Positions 1 to 7,889 of a stretch of 64,000 bases of DNA are shown in pieces (within the stretch, counting starts at the first letter, position 1; each line of letters begins with the position of its first letter). The position numbers and the translations under genes are program-made. The notes beneath the pieces were generated by a model that was not told where the DNA came from, did no database searches, and was given only the letters and a program-made list of their open reading frames with translations. The DNA comes from Labilibaculum filiforme (GTDB lineage: Bacteria; Bacteroidota; Bacteroidia; Bacteroidales; Marinifilaceae): assembly GCF_002843315.1 (NCBI RefSeq), contig NZ_MVDD01000002.1, forward strand, positions 434,001 through 498,000. The letters run 5' to 3'.

Positions 1-1
1 A

Positions 2-934
2 AAAGACATTACTAGTATTGAAGAAATGTCGAACCTTTCCTTAAAAGCAAGAACTGCTTTAGAAGAGAAGTACGAACTTGGTATTACAGCATCCACAAAA
101 ATGCAAGTTTCGGTAGATGGGACAAAAAAATACCTTTACCCCACCGCTCACGCTCATAAATATATCGAAACCGCTTATATTCCTGATCTGAAACGAAATA
201 CCCTTTGTGTATCCTCTCAGGTTGGTTGCAAAATGGGCTGTTTGTTTTGCATGACTGGCAAACAAGGTTTTCAGGGACAACTATCTAGTGGCGAAATAAT
301 TAATCAAATTAGAAGCTTGCCCGAAAGAGAGCACCTAAGCAATATTGTTTACATGGGAATGGGAGAACCATTGGATAATGTTCCCGAACTTATGAAATCA
401 TTAGAGATATTGACTTCGGATTATGGAATGGCGATGAGCCCAAGAAGAATCACCGTATCTACAATTGGGATTATTCCTGGAATGATCGAATTTCTTAATC
501 ATAGCGAATGTCATTTGGCAGTTAGTCTGCATACCCCTTTCGAGGACGAAAGAAAAAGATTAATGCCCGTTCAAAATGTATATCCTATAAAGGATGTTTT
601 AAAAATAGTTCGCGATTTCGATTTTGGACTTCAACGAAGAATTTCTTTCGAATACATCATGTTTAAGGGAATTAACGATACTCCTGCACACGTAAAAGAG
701 CTATGCAGAATATTAGATGGAATTAAATGCAGAATTAACTTAATTCGTTTTCATCCAATTCCCGATACTCCGTTAGAAGGTTCTGATGAAGCTACCATGG
801 AAGATTTTAAGGAACAACTCGTGAAAAAAGGAATTACCACCACAATAAGAAGATCCAGAGGATTGGATATTTTTGCTGCTTGCGGATTGCTTTCCACGAA
901 AGAATTGGTGAAAAAACAAGAAGAAGACTTCTAA
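2..934 (+). CDS. rlmN: 23S rRNA (adenine2503-C2)-methyltransferase RlmN, 5' end cut by the window
   Basis: Radical-SAM enzyme that methylates C2 of A2503 in 23S rRNA, and usually A37 of some tRNAs. The frame is open from base 2, and the residues before the first ATG (base 26) fit the family pattern that leads into an E-M-(S/T)-N-L-S segment, so the true start lies to the left of the window. The radical SAM cluster motif CKMGCLFC (C-x3-C-x2-C) is visible, followed by the GMGEP motif, a SLHTP segment and a C-terminal region IRRSRGLDIFAACGLL that carries the second catalytic Cys of the family. About 310 residues are present of a usual 340-350. It ends just before a strong hairpin shared with the convergent lacI-type gene. 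Confidence 0.95.
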   Translation, partial: KDITSIEEMSNLSLKARTALEEKYELGITASTKMQVSVDGTKKYLYPTAHAHKYIETAYIPDLKRNTLCVSSQVGCKMGCLFCMTGKQGFQGQLSSGEIINQIRSLPEREHLSNIVYMGMGEPLDNVPELMKSLEILTSDYGMAMSPRRITVSTIGIIPGMIEFLNHSECHLAVSLHTPFEDERKRLMPVQNVYPIKDVLKIVRDFDFGLQRRISFEYIMFKGINDTPAHVKELCRILDGIKCRINLIRFHPIPDTPLEGSDEATMEDFKEQLVKKGITTTIRRSRGLDIFAACGLLSTKELVKKQEEDF

Positions 935-940
935 AAAAAA

Positions 941-970
941 ATCCTGCTTAAAGTTAAGCAGGATTTTTTT
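941..970. terminator. bidirectional rho-independent terminator
   Basis: An 11-bp perfect stem (ATCCTGCTTAA / TTAAGCAGGAT) with a 2-nt loop is followed by a T-run on the + strand and preceded by an A-run that serves as the T-run on the - strand. It sits between the convergent rlmN and LacI-family genes and can stop both. Confidence 0.9.
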
Positions 971-984
971 TATTTCTATTTTTC

Positions 985-2004
985 TTATCTATCGCTTGAT
1001 GTTCTAACAATTAAATCGGCATGAACAACAACCTCTTTTATGGCTTTCGCATTAGGCGTTTTTTCCATTTGTTCAAACAATAACCTTGCCGCTTCGCGAC
1101 CAACTTCTTTTGGATTTTGATCCATGGTAGAAACCGAAGGTTCCATATAGCGTGATCTACGGCTATTTGAAAATCCTACTACTGCAAGATCTTCTGGAAT
1201 TCTAAGCCCTAATTCTTTTGCTGCAGCAATTGCTCCAATCGCCATATCGTCGTTAATAGCAAAAATAGCATCTGGACGATTTGATCGACTCAATAATCCC
1301 AATGCCAAGCTTTTTGCATCTTCAACAGTAAAATCACAACGCGAAATTAAAGTCTCATCAAGAGGAATTTTATTGTCCTCCAAAGCTTTTTTATAACCTC
1401 TTAGTCTGTTAGTTCCAAATAACATGAACTCTGGACCAGTCATAAAAGCTACTCGTTTTGCTCCACCATTAATTAAGTGAGTTACTGCTGTGTGAGCTGC
1501 AGAGGCATCGTCAGCCACTACTTTCGATACTTCTAATTCTTTAGAAGTTCTATCGAAAAGCACCATTGGAACTCCCAAATCTTGTATTTTGTGAATGTGA
1601 TCGTAGGTAGTTGTAGCACGAGTCAACGATAGAATAATACCATCCATTCTCATATTCAAAAAACCGTTCACATTTTTCTCTTCTTTCTCAATCTTCTCAT
1701 TCGAAGAACTAACAAACACCTGATAATTGTGCTCATCAGCAACCTGCTCTATACCTTTCACCACGGTAGCGTAAAAAGAACTCACAATTTGAGGAACAAC
1801 AACACCAATAGTATTGGATTTTTGTGTTTTTAACGCAACAGCCAATGGATTTGGCTGATACTTTAGTTCCTTAGCCAATTTCTGAACTGCTTCTCTAGTG
1901 GTTAAGCTAATTTCGGGATTGTTCTTTAGAGCACGTGATACTGTGGAAACGGAAATACTTAGTTTCTCAGCAATATCTTTAATGGTTACAGGTCTGTTTG
2001 CCAT
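985..2004 (-). CDS. LacI/GalR-family transcriptional regulator
   Basis: DNA-binding regulator of 339 residues, the normal length of the family. An N-terminal LacI helix-turn-helix (residues ~4-50, with TIKDIAEKLSISVSTVSRAL) and hinge (KYQPNPLAVAL) precede a periplasmic-binding-protein-like ligand domain (from ~GVVVPQI to the end, with the DAIFAINDDMAIGA segment typical of the sugar-binding fold). The start is an ATG. No sugar transporter or glycosidase gene lies next to it, so the effector cannot be inferred; the nearest neighbour in the same direction is pirin. A TATCTTTG element lies about 85 bases upstream of its start. Confidence 0.9.
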   Translation of the reverse strand: MANRPVTIKDIAEKLSISVSTVSRALKNNPEISLTTREAVQKLAKELKYQPNPLAVALKTQKSNTIGVVVPQIVSSFYATVVKGIEQVADEHNYQVFVSSSNEKIEKEEKNVNGFLNMRMDGIILSLTRATTTYDHIHKIQDLGVPMVLFDRTSKELEVSKVVADDASAAHTAVTHLINGGAKRVAFMTGPEFMLFGTNRLRGYKKALEDNKIPLDETLISRCDFTVEDAKSLALGLLSRSNRPDAIFAINDDMAIGAIAAAKELGLRIPEDLAVVGFSNSRRSRYMEPSVSTMDQNPKEVGREAARLLFEQMEKTPNAKAIKEVVVHADLIVRTSSDR

Positions 2005-2086
2005 AGTCTTATTTTTAGAATCTTACATTCGTCTGTCTGAAATTGTAATAAAAATAATGAATTATATCACTTTTCCCGACAACAAA

Positions 2087-2094
2087 CAAAGATA
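2087..2094 (-). promoter_or_regulatory. -7 promoter element (TATCTTTG) for the LacI-family gene
   Basis: Read on the - strand the site is TATCTTTG, matching the Bacteroidota -7 consensus TAnnTTTG, about 85 bases upstream of the ATG. No clear -33 TTTG is present at the usual distance, so support comes from the -7 box and position only. Confidence 0.5.
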
Positions 2095-2196
2095 ATATAA
2101 TTTAGACAGGTTCCATCCTGTGAATTATACTTTTTAATTGCGGATTATACCCATTTTTAATATTTTAGGAGCCTTAAAACTAATTTTGCATTTTAT

Positions 2197-2913
2197 TTAA
2201 CCCATTGGCATTTCAAAAACCAAAAACTCTGCATCTACAATTCCGCTCACAATCACTAGTTCCATCTCACTTAAACCCAATCCATCGCGAGATTTTATTA
2301 GCTCTCCATCCACTTTTAATTCTCCATTAAGAACAAAAATATAAACTCCGTTCGAATGCTCATTTAAAACATACTCCAGCGTATTTCCCTGATTTACTTT
2401 CGCTCGATACACATAGGCATTCTGATTAATTTTTAAGGTTTCGTGTTGCGATAATTTAGGAGCTACCAGTAGTTGTAATCCTCCAAGCTTGTTTATTTCC
2501 GTAAAAGTTCTTTGATGGTAACTGGGCTCCAATCCTTCGGCGTCGGGAATGATCCATATTTGAATAAAATGAACATCTTCTGTTTCGGAAGCATTGTATT
2601 CCGAATGCATAATTCCTCTTCCGGCAGTCATCACTTGAACATCGTTTACCTGAATCAGTTCTGAATTTCCGGCACTATCCTTATGTTTTAATGCGCCTTT
2701 TAAGGGAATGGAAATAATTTCCATATTTTGATGGCGATGCATTCCAAAACCCGTTCCAGCCTTAACAATATCATCGTTTAGCACTCGCAAAGTTCCAAAA
2801 TGAATTCGCTCGGGACAGTAATAATTGGCAAAACTAAAACTATGTTTGCTGTTCAACCAATCTAATTGACTGTTTCCTCTTGTTTTTGCTTCGTGAAATA
2901 CCCTTTTATTCAT
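2197..2913 (-). CDS. pirin family protein
   Basis: A 238-residue bicupin of the pirin family. The N-terminal cupin contains the metal-site pattern around residues 55-65 (GFGMHRHQNMEIIS), followed by the GRGIMHSE segment carrying further ligands, and a C-terminal cupin with the YVFVLNGEL-like strand seen here as YIFVLNGELKV. Pirins bind Fe or other metals; some act as quercetin 2,3-dioxygenases, but the physiological role in Bacteroidota is not settled. The gene stands alone, with its own promoter-like element upstream. Substrate is not inferable from the sequence. Confidence 0.9.
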   Translation of the reverse strand: MNKRVFHEAKTRGNSQLDWLNSKHSFSFANYYCPERIHFGTLRVLNDDIVKAGTGFGMHRHQNMEIISIPLKGALKHKDSAGNSELIQVNDVQVMTAGRGIMHSEYNASETEDVHFIQIWIIPDAEGLEPSYHQRTFTEINKLGGLQLLVAPKLSQHETLKINQNAYVYRAKVNQGNTLEYVLNEHSNGVYIFVLNGELKVDGELIKSRDGLGLSEMELVIVSGIVDAEFLVFEMPMG

Positions 2914-2943
2914 ATATACCTCGTATTATAAACTATTTACAAC

Positions 2944-2974
2944 AAATTTACTACAGAAGTGCTTGATCGTAAAT
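2944..2974 (-). promoter_or_regulatory. promoter of the pirin gene
   Basis: On the - strand the arrangement is TTTA-N19-TAAATTTG. The -7 box matches TAnnTTTG exactly, the -33 box differs from TTTG at one base, and spacing equals the consensus. It lies about 30 bases upstream of the ATG. Confidence 0.6.
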
Positions 2975-3030
2975 GGACAAAATTGCGTTTGTTTTGGACT
3001 ATTTATTGAATAGTAAGTTACAATTGATTT

Positions 3031-3112
3031 GCGTGAAGGATTGAAGTGTTACCCCACAGCGAAGTATGAGCGAGGAGTAGAAACGGAAAGCCTGACCCAA
3101 AGGGACACGCCC
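3031..3112. repeat. GC-rich structured intergenic element
   Basis: An 82-base stretch that is clearly richer in G+C than its surroundings. It begins GCGTG and ends with the complementary CACGC (then CC), and inside holds short self-complementary segments such as ACCC-AAA-GGGA. It contains no reading frame. The block resembles, from memory, dispersed REP-like intergenic elements of Bacteroidota genomes; no second copy was seen in this window, so its repeat nature is inference. Confidence 0.45.
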
Positions 3113-3164
3113 AAAATATGAAAATTGTTCTGCTCTATTTTCCCGAAAAAAGAGAACAAACATG

Positions 3165-3172
3165 TACATTTG
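3165..3172 (+). promoter_or_regulatory. -7 promoter element (TACATTTG) of the XRE-S24 regulator gene
   Basis: TACATTTG matches TAnnTTTG. It lies between two in-frame ATGs (3118 and 3208), so a transcript starting here would exclude the first one. This supports 3208 as the true start. The 8-base palindrome ATGTACAT (3162-3169) overlaps the box and could be an operator for the regulator itself. Confidence 0.6.
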
Positions 3173-3207
3173 CAATTCGAAAATTTTTACCTCTACAAAG
3201 TCACCTC

Positions 3208-3912
3208 ATGGAAAACTTAAATAAAAACCTAAAACATTTACGCTTACGCAAAAGATTATCGCAAGGCAGATTATCGCACAGAATAGGTATTGGAGCATCA
3301 TCGATTAGCGCTTACGAGAAAAAAAGAAGCACGCCAAAACTTACTACGCTGATGAAATATTCTAAATTCTTTAAACGGAATTTAGACGAACTGGTGAATG
3401 AGGATATTAGTGAACTGGATTTGGAAAAAATGCAGGATACTAAAGGCGATAAACTACGAGTTTTGCCCATTTTAGTGGATGCTCAAAATGAGGAAATGAT
3501 TAGCCTGGTTCCTGTTAAGGCTGCTGCCGGATACTTAAATGGATATTCGGATGCTGAATTTATAAGCGAATTACCCAACTTCAGGATGCCTTTTACCGAA
3601 CTATCGGAAAACAAAACCTACCGCGCTTTTCAGGTGGAAGGTGACAGTATGTTGCCAATTCCGTCGGGTGCTTATATTATTTGCGAGTATGTGCAAGATT
3701 GGGAGCTGGTAAAAGATTACACTTGTTGCATTGTTATTACTTCGGACGATGGTATTGTGTACAAGCGAGTAATTAAGGATTTTGAACACAATCAATTACG
3801 ACTTCATTCAGACAATCCTGAATATTTAGCTTATGAAGTTGGTTTAAACCAAGTGTTAGAAGTGTGGAAATCGTTAGGATTTGTAAGTTTTAAACTACCC
3901 GAAGTGCCGTAA
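3208..3912 (+). CDS. XRE-family helix-turn-helix regulator with S24 (LexA-like) peptidase domain
   Basis: A 234-residue repressor of the LexA/CI type. Residues ~5-60 form an XRE helix-turn-helix (LSQGRLSHRIGIGASSISAYE), and residues ~115-230 a signal-peptidase-like S24 domain. Both catalytic residues are in place: Ser147 in GDSM and Lys186 in VYKRV. An Ala-Gly pair in VKAAAGYLNG lies where LexA-type proteins are cut. This predicts a self-cleaving repressor responding to a stress signal such as RecA filaments, although stand-alone Bacteroidota members are little studied. An in-frame ATG at 3118 was rejected because the promoter -7 box lies downstream of it and the extra 30 residues look non-coding. 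No target operon is adjacent. Confidence 0.85.
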   Translation: MENLNKNLKHLRLRKRLSQGRLSHRIGIGASSISAYEKKRSTPKLTTLMKYSKFFKRNLDELVNEDISELDLEKMQDTKGDKLRVLPILVDAQNEEMISLVPVKAAAGYLNGYSDAEFISELPNFRMPFTELSENKTYRAFQVEGDSMLPIPSGAYIICEYVQDWELVKDYTCCIVITSDDGIVYKRVIKDFEHNQLRLHSDNPEYLAYEVGLNQVLEVWKSLGFVSFKLPEVP

Positions 3913-4044
3913 ACGGAATCACAAAAAAACAGGTTAAAATAACATCAAATTTTGTTACCGAAAGGGAGCTACTACTTTCAATTTTTCCTATTTTTGACTC
4001 CGTAAAATCATTCTAAATAAATTACATACAACACCAACTAAATA

Positions 4045-4986
4045 ATGATCCTAAACGGTATTTCGAACAATTACAAAGGGGTTTTATACGCCATGATAAC
4101 TGCCCTTTTATGGGGATTTCTACCAATATTCCTAAAGGTATCGTTAAAAGATCTGGATTCCATTTCGGTGGTATGGTTTCGTTTTACTTTTGCTTTTTCG
4201 ATTCTGTTTATTTACTATGCCTTAAGCGATAAAAAGCAACTGAAAATTATTAAAAAACCTCCTCTTATTTTGGTGATTGCCGCGCTTGCATTGGGCGTAA
4301 ACTACTTGGGATTTATGCAGGGAATTAACTATACCAGCCCAAGTAATGCCCAAATTACGATGCAAACGGCTCCTATTTTATTAGCCCTAGTTGGTATTTT
4401 CTTTTTTAAAGAAAAAGTAAACGGTAAACAATTGCTTGGATTTGGCATTGCAGGATTGGGCTTATTTCTCTTCTACAGAAATCAGTTACAAGCCTTTATA
4501 GAAGATGCCGATGCTTTTAACACTGGATTTTTCTGGATTGAATTAGGAGCAATAATGTGGGTTTTGTATGCCTCCTTACAAAAGCAGTTGGTGCAAAAGC
4601 ACCCAGCACAGCTACTAAATATGGTACTTTACGGAATACCTGCTATTCTTTATACTCCTTTTGTTGATTTTTCGGCCTTTGCAGGTCTTGATTTTTCCTC
4701 GTGGATGATTGTGATTTTTTTGGGCCTAAATACACTAATTGCCTACGGATGTTTAGCCTTAGCTTTTAAATACACCGAAGCCTATAAAGTGAGTTTAATA
4801 GTAACTGTGAATCCTATTATTACGCTGATAACGATGGCTATACTTGCCAGTATGAATGTACAATGGATTAAAACAGATAGTTTAAGTATTTACTCAATGC
4901 TTGGTGCTGCACTTGTAATTGGTGGTGCTATTACTGCAGTTTACTTTTCTAGAAAAAATAAAAAAACGCCTGCTGAAAATACCTGA
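4045..4986 (+). CDS. EamA/DMT-family transporter
   Basis: A 313-residue integral membrane protein with about ten predicted helices in two EamA repeats (residues ~15-145 and ~160-300), typical of drug/metabolite transporters. The first repeat starts with the ALLWGFLPIFLK helix and includes NYTSPSNAQI, close to the conserved loop before helix 4; the second ends in GAALVIGGAITAVYF. Members export amino acids, purines or other metabolites, and the substrate cannot be told here. The gene stands alone, convergent with the CDF transporter, 57 bases apart and without a clear hairpin between. Confidence 0.88.
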   Translation: MILNGISNNYKGVLYAMITALLWGFLPIFLKVSLKDLDSISVVWFRFTFAFSILFIYYALSDKKQLKIIKKPPLILVIAALALGVNYLGFMQGINYTSPSNAQITMQTAPILLALVGIFFFKEKVNGKQLLGFGIAGLGLFLFYRNQLQAFIEDADAFNTGFFWIELGAIMWVLYASLQKQLVQKHPAQLLNMVLYGIPAILYTPFVDFSAFAGLDFSSWMIVIFLGLNTLIAYGCLALAFKYTEAYKVSLIVTVNPIITLITMAILASMNVQWIKTDSLSIYSMLGAALVIGGAITAVYFSRKNKKTPAENT

Positions 4987-5043
4987 TCTACAATTAAATA
5001 ACCACATAGTAATAGTAGACAAAACAAACGGATTTCCTTTATA

Positions 5044-5934
5044 TTAGTTCAAATGCGGTTCGACATGAATAGTAGACATGTAGCCAAATTTTTCTTGAAT
5101 TGCTACTTCTAAAACAGTAGCAATATCGTGAGCATTTTTTAAGGGCATATCTGGCGGCAGCATAATATGAAAAGTTAATTCGGTATGATCGCCATAAACA
5201 TGAAGATGAAAATGGTGAGGTTTCAAATTATTAGGATTTACCTCCTCAATAGTCTGCTTCAGTTCTTTAATAACCGTATCGGAAGGGCTCTCGCCCAAAA
5301 GCGAATGAATAGAATCGCTAACAATTTCGTAGGCCGCATAACCAATCATGATTGCCACAATCATTCCTAAAGCTCCATCAATCCACCAAAAATACGGACC
5401 CAAAAATATTCCCGCCAAAATAACTAAAGAAGATATCGCATCGCTTCGGTGGTGCCAAGCATCTGCCTTTAGCACTTTCGAATTCGTTTTTTTCGCTCCG
5501 TAATAAGCAAATTGAGCTAACAATTCCTTTAACACCACAGAAACAATCATTACAATTACTGCAATACTTCCAAATTGTGATGATTCCTGATTTTTTAGCG
5601 TTTGATAGGATTCAATTATAAAATCGAAGGCAACAAAAAGCAATAGAATACCAATAATAAAAGCACTAATTAAATCGGCGCGCCCATGTCCAAAAGGATG
5701 ATCATCGTCGGCAGGTTTTTTCGATATTTTAGCTCCAACAATTACAATTACCGAACTTAAACTATCCGACAAGGTATGCCATGCGTCGGCAATAATTGCA
5801 ATAGAACCGGTAGCTATACCTGCCCAATATTTCAATCCAAAAAGCAATATGTTGCCTATTATAGAAAGCCAGCCTTCTACCGAGGCCCAGTTCGATTTAT
5901 CTAATTTAAATTTGGAATTTTTCAATGCAAACAA
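5044..5934 (-). CDS. cation diffusion facilitator (CDF) family transporter
   Basis: A metal/proton antiporter of 296 residues, usually exporting Zn2+, Fe2+, Mn2+ or Cd2+. Six membrane helices are followed by a cytoplasmic ferredoxin-like domain (from ~residue 205, HHFHLHVYGDHTELTFHI). The two transport-site motifs are HTLSD in helix 2 and HHRSD in helix 5, each preceded by DAW. The start is odd: the frame has no ATG or GTG before the first helix, and the best candidate is TTG at 5934 (ATT at 5937 is the only earlier non-stop codon). The metal is not predictable with confidence; the His/Asp quartet favours Zn or Fe. Confidence 0.9.
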   Translation of the reverse strand: MFALKNSKFKLDKSNWASVEGWLSIIGNILLFGLKYWAGIATGSIAIIADAWHTLSDSLSSVIVIVGAKISKKPADDDHPFGHGRADLISAFIIGILLLFVAFDFIIESYQTLKNQESSQFGSIAVIVMIVSVVLKELLAQFAYYGAKKTNSKVLKADAWHHRSDAISSLVILAGIFLGPYFWWIDGALGMIVAIMIGYAAYEIVSDSIHSLLGESPSDTVIKELKQTIEEVNPNNLKPHHFHLHVYGDHTELTFHIMLPPDMPLKNAHDIATVLEVAIQEKFGYMSTIHVEPHLN

Positions 5935-5983
5935 ATTTTAACAGCAACCAATAAACCTTAAGTTGCCTTTATTATTGTATTAA

Positions 5984-6916
5984 TTACGCTAAATTTTCCG
6001 CTACCTGAATCAATTTTGAGGCTGCTAATTTCGTATTATTCTTTTTATCGATGTAAAAATCTATTCGTCCCAAAGCAATACCAGCCCAGCCCACCTGATT
6101 GATCAAAACCTCATCCCCATCTAAATTTAAAACCCGTTCCGGAGTTTCCATTAAAGTGTGGGTATGTCCGCCAATAATTAAATCGATTCCTCTGGTTTGC
6201 TTTGCCAAATCAAGATCACCATCTCCATCGGTAAAACTTTTCAGTCCCATATGCGACAAGCAAATAACCAGATCGCATGCATTTTCATTTTTTAAGATGT
6301 TCACCATTTTTTCCGTAACTATCACCGGATCGATATAGGAAATAGCACCTCTGTTTTTGGGTTCTACGTATCCATCTAAATTTACGCCTAATCCAAAAAT
6401 ACCAATTTTTAAATCCCCTTTATCGAATATTTTATAAGCAGGAATTTGTCCCTCAAGTTCGGTTCCCGTAAAATTATAGTTTGCATTTAGCAATGGAAAA
6501 TTGAGGTGCTTCATTTGACTGGCAATTCCTTCTACTCCATTATCGAACTCGTGGTTGCCAAGCGTTCCAGCATCGTAACCTATCTTCGACATCAATTTAA
6601 ATTCTGCTTCTCCTTTAAAGAAATTAAAATAAGGCGTGCCTTGAAACACATCTCCAGCATCAAACAACAAAACCAATTCTTCTTCTTTTCTTATTTTTTG
6701 CACCAAAGCATGAATTCTGGCAAAACCGCCCAAACCCGAGTAGTTCGGATCCTCTTTGGGAAAAGGTTCAATGCGACTATGCAAGTCGTTGGTATGAAGA
6801 ATCGTAATTTTCTGTAATTCTTTCTTAGCAGCAGTAGCACTTTTAGGTAAAACACCTGTTCCCAAAAATAAACCTGCAAGTCCAATATTTTTCAAAAAAT
6901 CTCTTCTATTCCACAT
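5984..6916 (-). CDS. metallophosphoesterase, catalytic half of a split 5'-nucleotidase (Tat-exported)
   Basis: Calcineurin-like phosphoesterase of the UshA/5'-nucleotidase type, about 310 residues. It starts with a twin-arginine signal (NRRDFLKNIGLAGLFLGTG). All metal-site motifs are visible: DLH, GDVFQG, GNHEFDNG, a SHMG histidine and GGHTHT. The C-terminal substrate-binding domain that UshA carries in the same chain is missing here and is encoded by the gene just upstream. The ATG at 6916 is chosen over 6931 because it has a well-spaced GGGAGG upstream, which would lie inside the coding region if 6931 were used. It overlaps the upstream gene by 11 bases, indicating translational coupling. 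Confidence 0.9.
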   Translation of the reverse strand: MWNRRDFLKNIGLAGLFLGTGVLPKSATAAKKELQKITILHTNDLHSRIEPFPKEDPNYSGLGGFARIHALVQKIRKEEELVLLFDAGDVFQGTPYFNFFKGEAEFKLMSKIGYDAGTLGNHEFDNGVEGIASQMKHLNFPLLNANYNFTGTELEGQIPAYKIFDKGDLKIGIFGLGVNLDGYVEPKNRGAISYIDPVIVTEKMVNILKNENACDLVICLSHMGLKSFTDGDGDLDLAKQTRGIDLIIGGHTHTLMETPERVLNLDGDEVLINQVGWAGIALGRIDFYIDKKNNTKLAASKLIQVAENLA

Positions 6917-7688
6917 GATAAATCCTCCCATCTAATTTTGCAGCAATATTTATTCCCTTCCTATAATTACTGCTAATGTATTTAATTATCTCCGATCGTA
7001 GTTTTAAATGCATATGTCTGAATGTCTCTCTTGTTTCGAAAGCAGTTACGCCACCGCCGCCATTCACCAAATAATCAACCGATAAAATATGGTATATTTT
7101 TTCCGGATCAATGGCATTTCCACCTACCAAAATAGCAATTGCTTTATTCTCTTTAATCCCCATTTGCACCCCACTAATTCCTTCTCCACCAACGGCTGCA
7201 ATTTGATTTAAAAGAGTAATTACATCCGTTCCTTTCATACCAACAATTACCAATTTGTTTTTAAAAGGCAGCATCTCAAACATTCTTCCATTAGTAATTT
7301 CGCCTTTTGGCATGCCTGTGCGAATACCACCAAGGTTCATAATTACAAAATCTACTGAGTGATTCAATTTATTTTCCAAACAATAGTCTTTCCCGATCGC
7401 AAGCATGGCATCGGTAATAAAATTAGACAATTTACTCTCTGGTTTTCCAACAACCATTTCTTCATCACTTACAGATATAATTGCATTCATCTCTCCGTCG
7501 AGCTGCGATTTATAACTCTCAATTACCTGCGCAAAAGCAGTATCCTTCTGTGCGTCAAAATCAATAAGCGAATCGATACTGTAATTAGACTGATGCCCTG
7601 GTTTGTTGGTATTCCTTGTCACCGAACAGGCCAAAACAACTAGTAGTAACAATAACAATCTCAACATTTTATATAATTGAAATTTCAT
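6906..7688 (-). CDS. 5'-nucleotidase C-terminal domain lipoprotein
   Basis: A 260-residue protein consisting of the substrate-recognition domain of UshA-like 5'-nucleotidases without the catalytic domain. It has a lipoprotein signal (hydrophobic run ending VVLACS, lipidated Cys at ~21). Domain landmarks are NFITDAML, NLGGIRTGMPKGEI, MLPFKNKLVIVGMKG and YLVNGGGG. The catalytic partner follows in an 11-base overlap, so the two proteins probably assemble in the periplasm or at a membrane into one nucleotide or phosphoester hydrolase. Gene order is the reverse of the domain order in the fused enzyme. This arrangement is found in other Bacteroidota, from memory. Confidence 0.88.
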   Translation of the reverse strand: MKFQLYKMLRLLLLLLVVLACSVTRNTNKPGHQSNYSIDSLIDFDAQKDTAFAQVIESYKSQLDGEMNAIISVSDEEMVVGKPESKLSNFITDAMLAIGKDYCLENKLNHSVDFVIMNLGGIRTGMPKGEITNGRMFEMLPFKNKLVIVGMKGTDVITLLNQIAAVGGEGISGVQMGIKENKAIAILVGGNAIDPEKIYHILSVDYLVNGGGGVTAFETRETFRHMHLKLRSEIIKYISSNYRKGINIAAKLDGRIYHVE

Positions 7689-7889
7689 ACGTTTCTATTT
7701 TAAAAATTTTGTATTATCGTATATCCTCCCTGCTTGGAGGCACTTCTCATATCATTAATCCTCTTTATTTAAAAAGCCTTAACTCGTAAATTATTTTATA
7801 CTTACGAATTAAATACGTGTTTGTCTTTTTTTAAGGGATTGTAAAATTATAAAAATACCTCGGTTTTAAATTATATAAATCTTACTAAT

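Noticed and set aside
7724-7742. CCTCC-CTGCTT-GGAGG hairpin upstream of the nucleotidase lipoprotein gene
   Set aside because: Only five base pairs, no T-run, and a sequence that could be a chance ribosome-site-like match.
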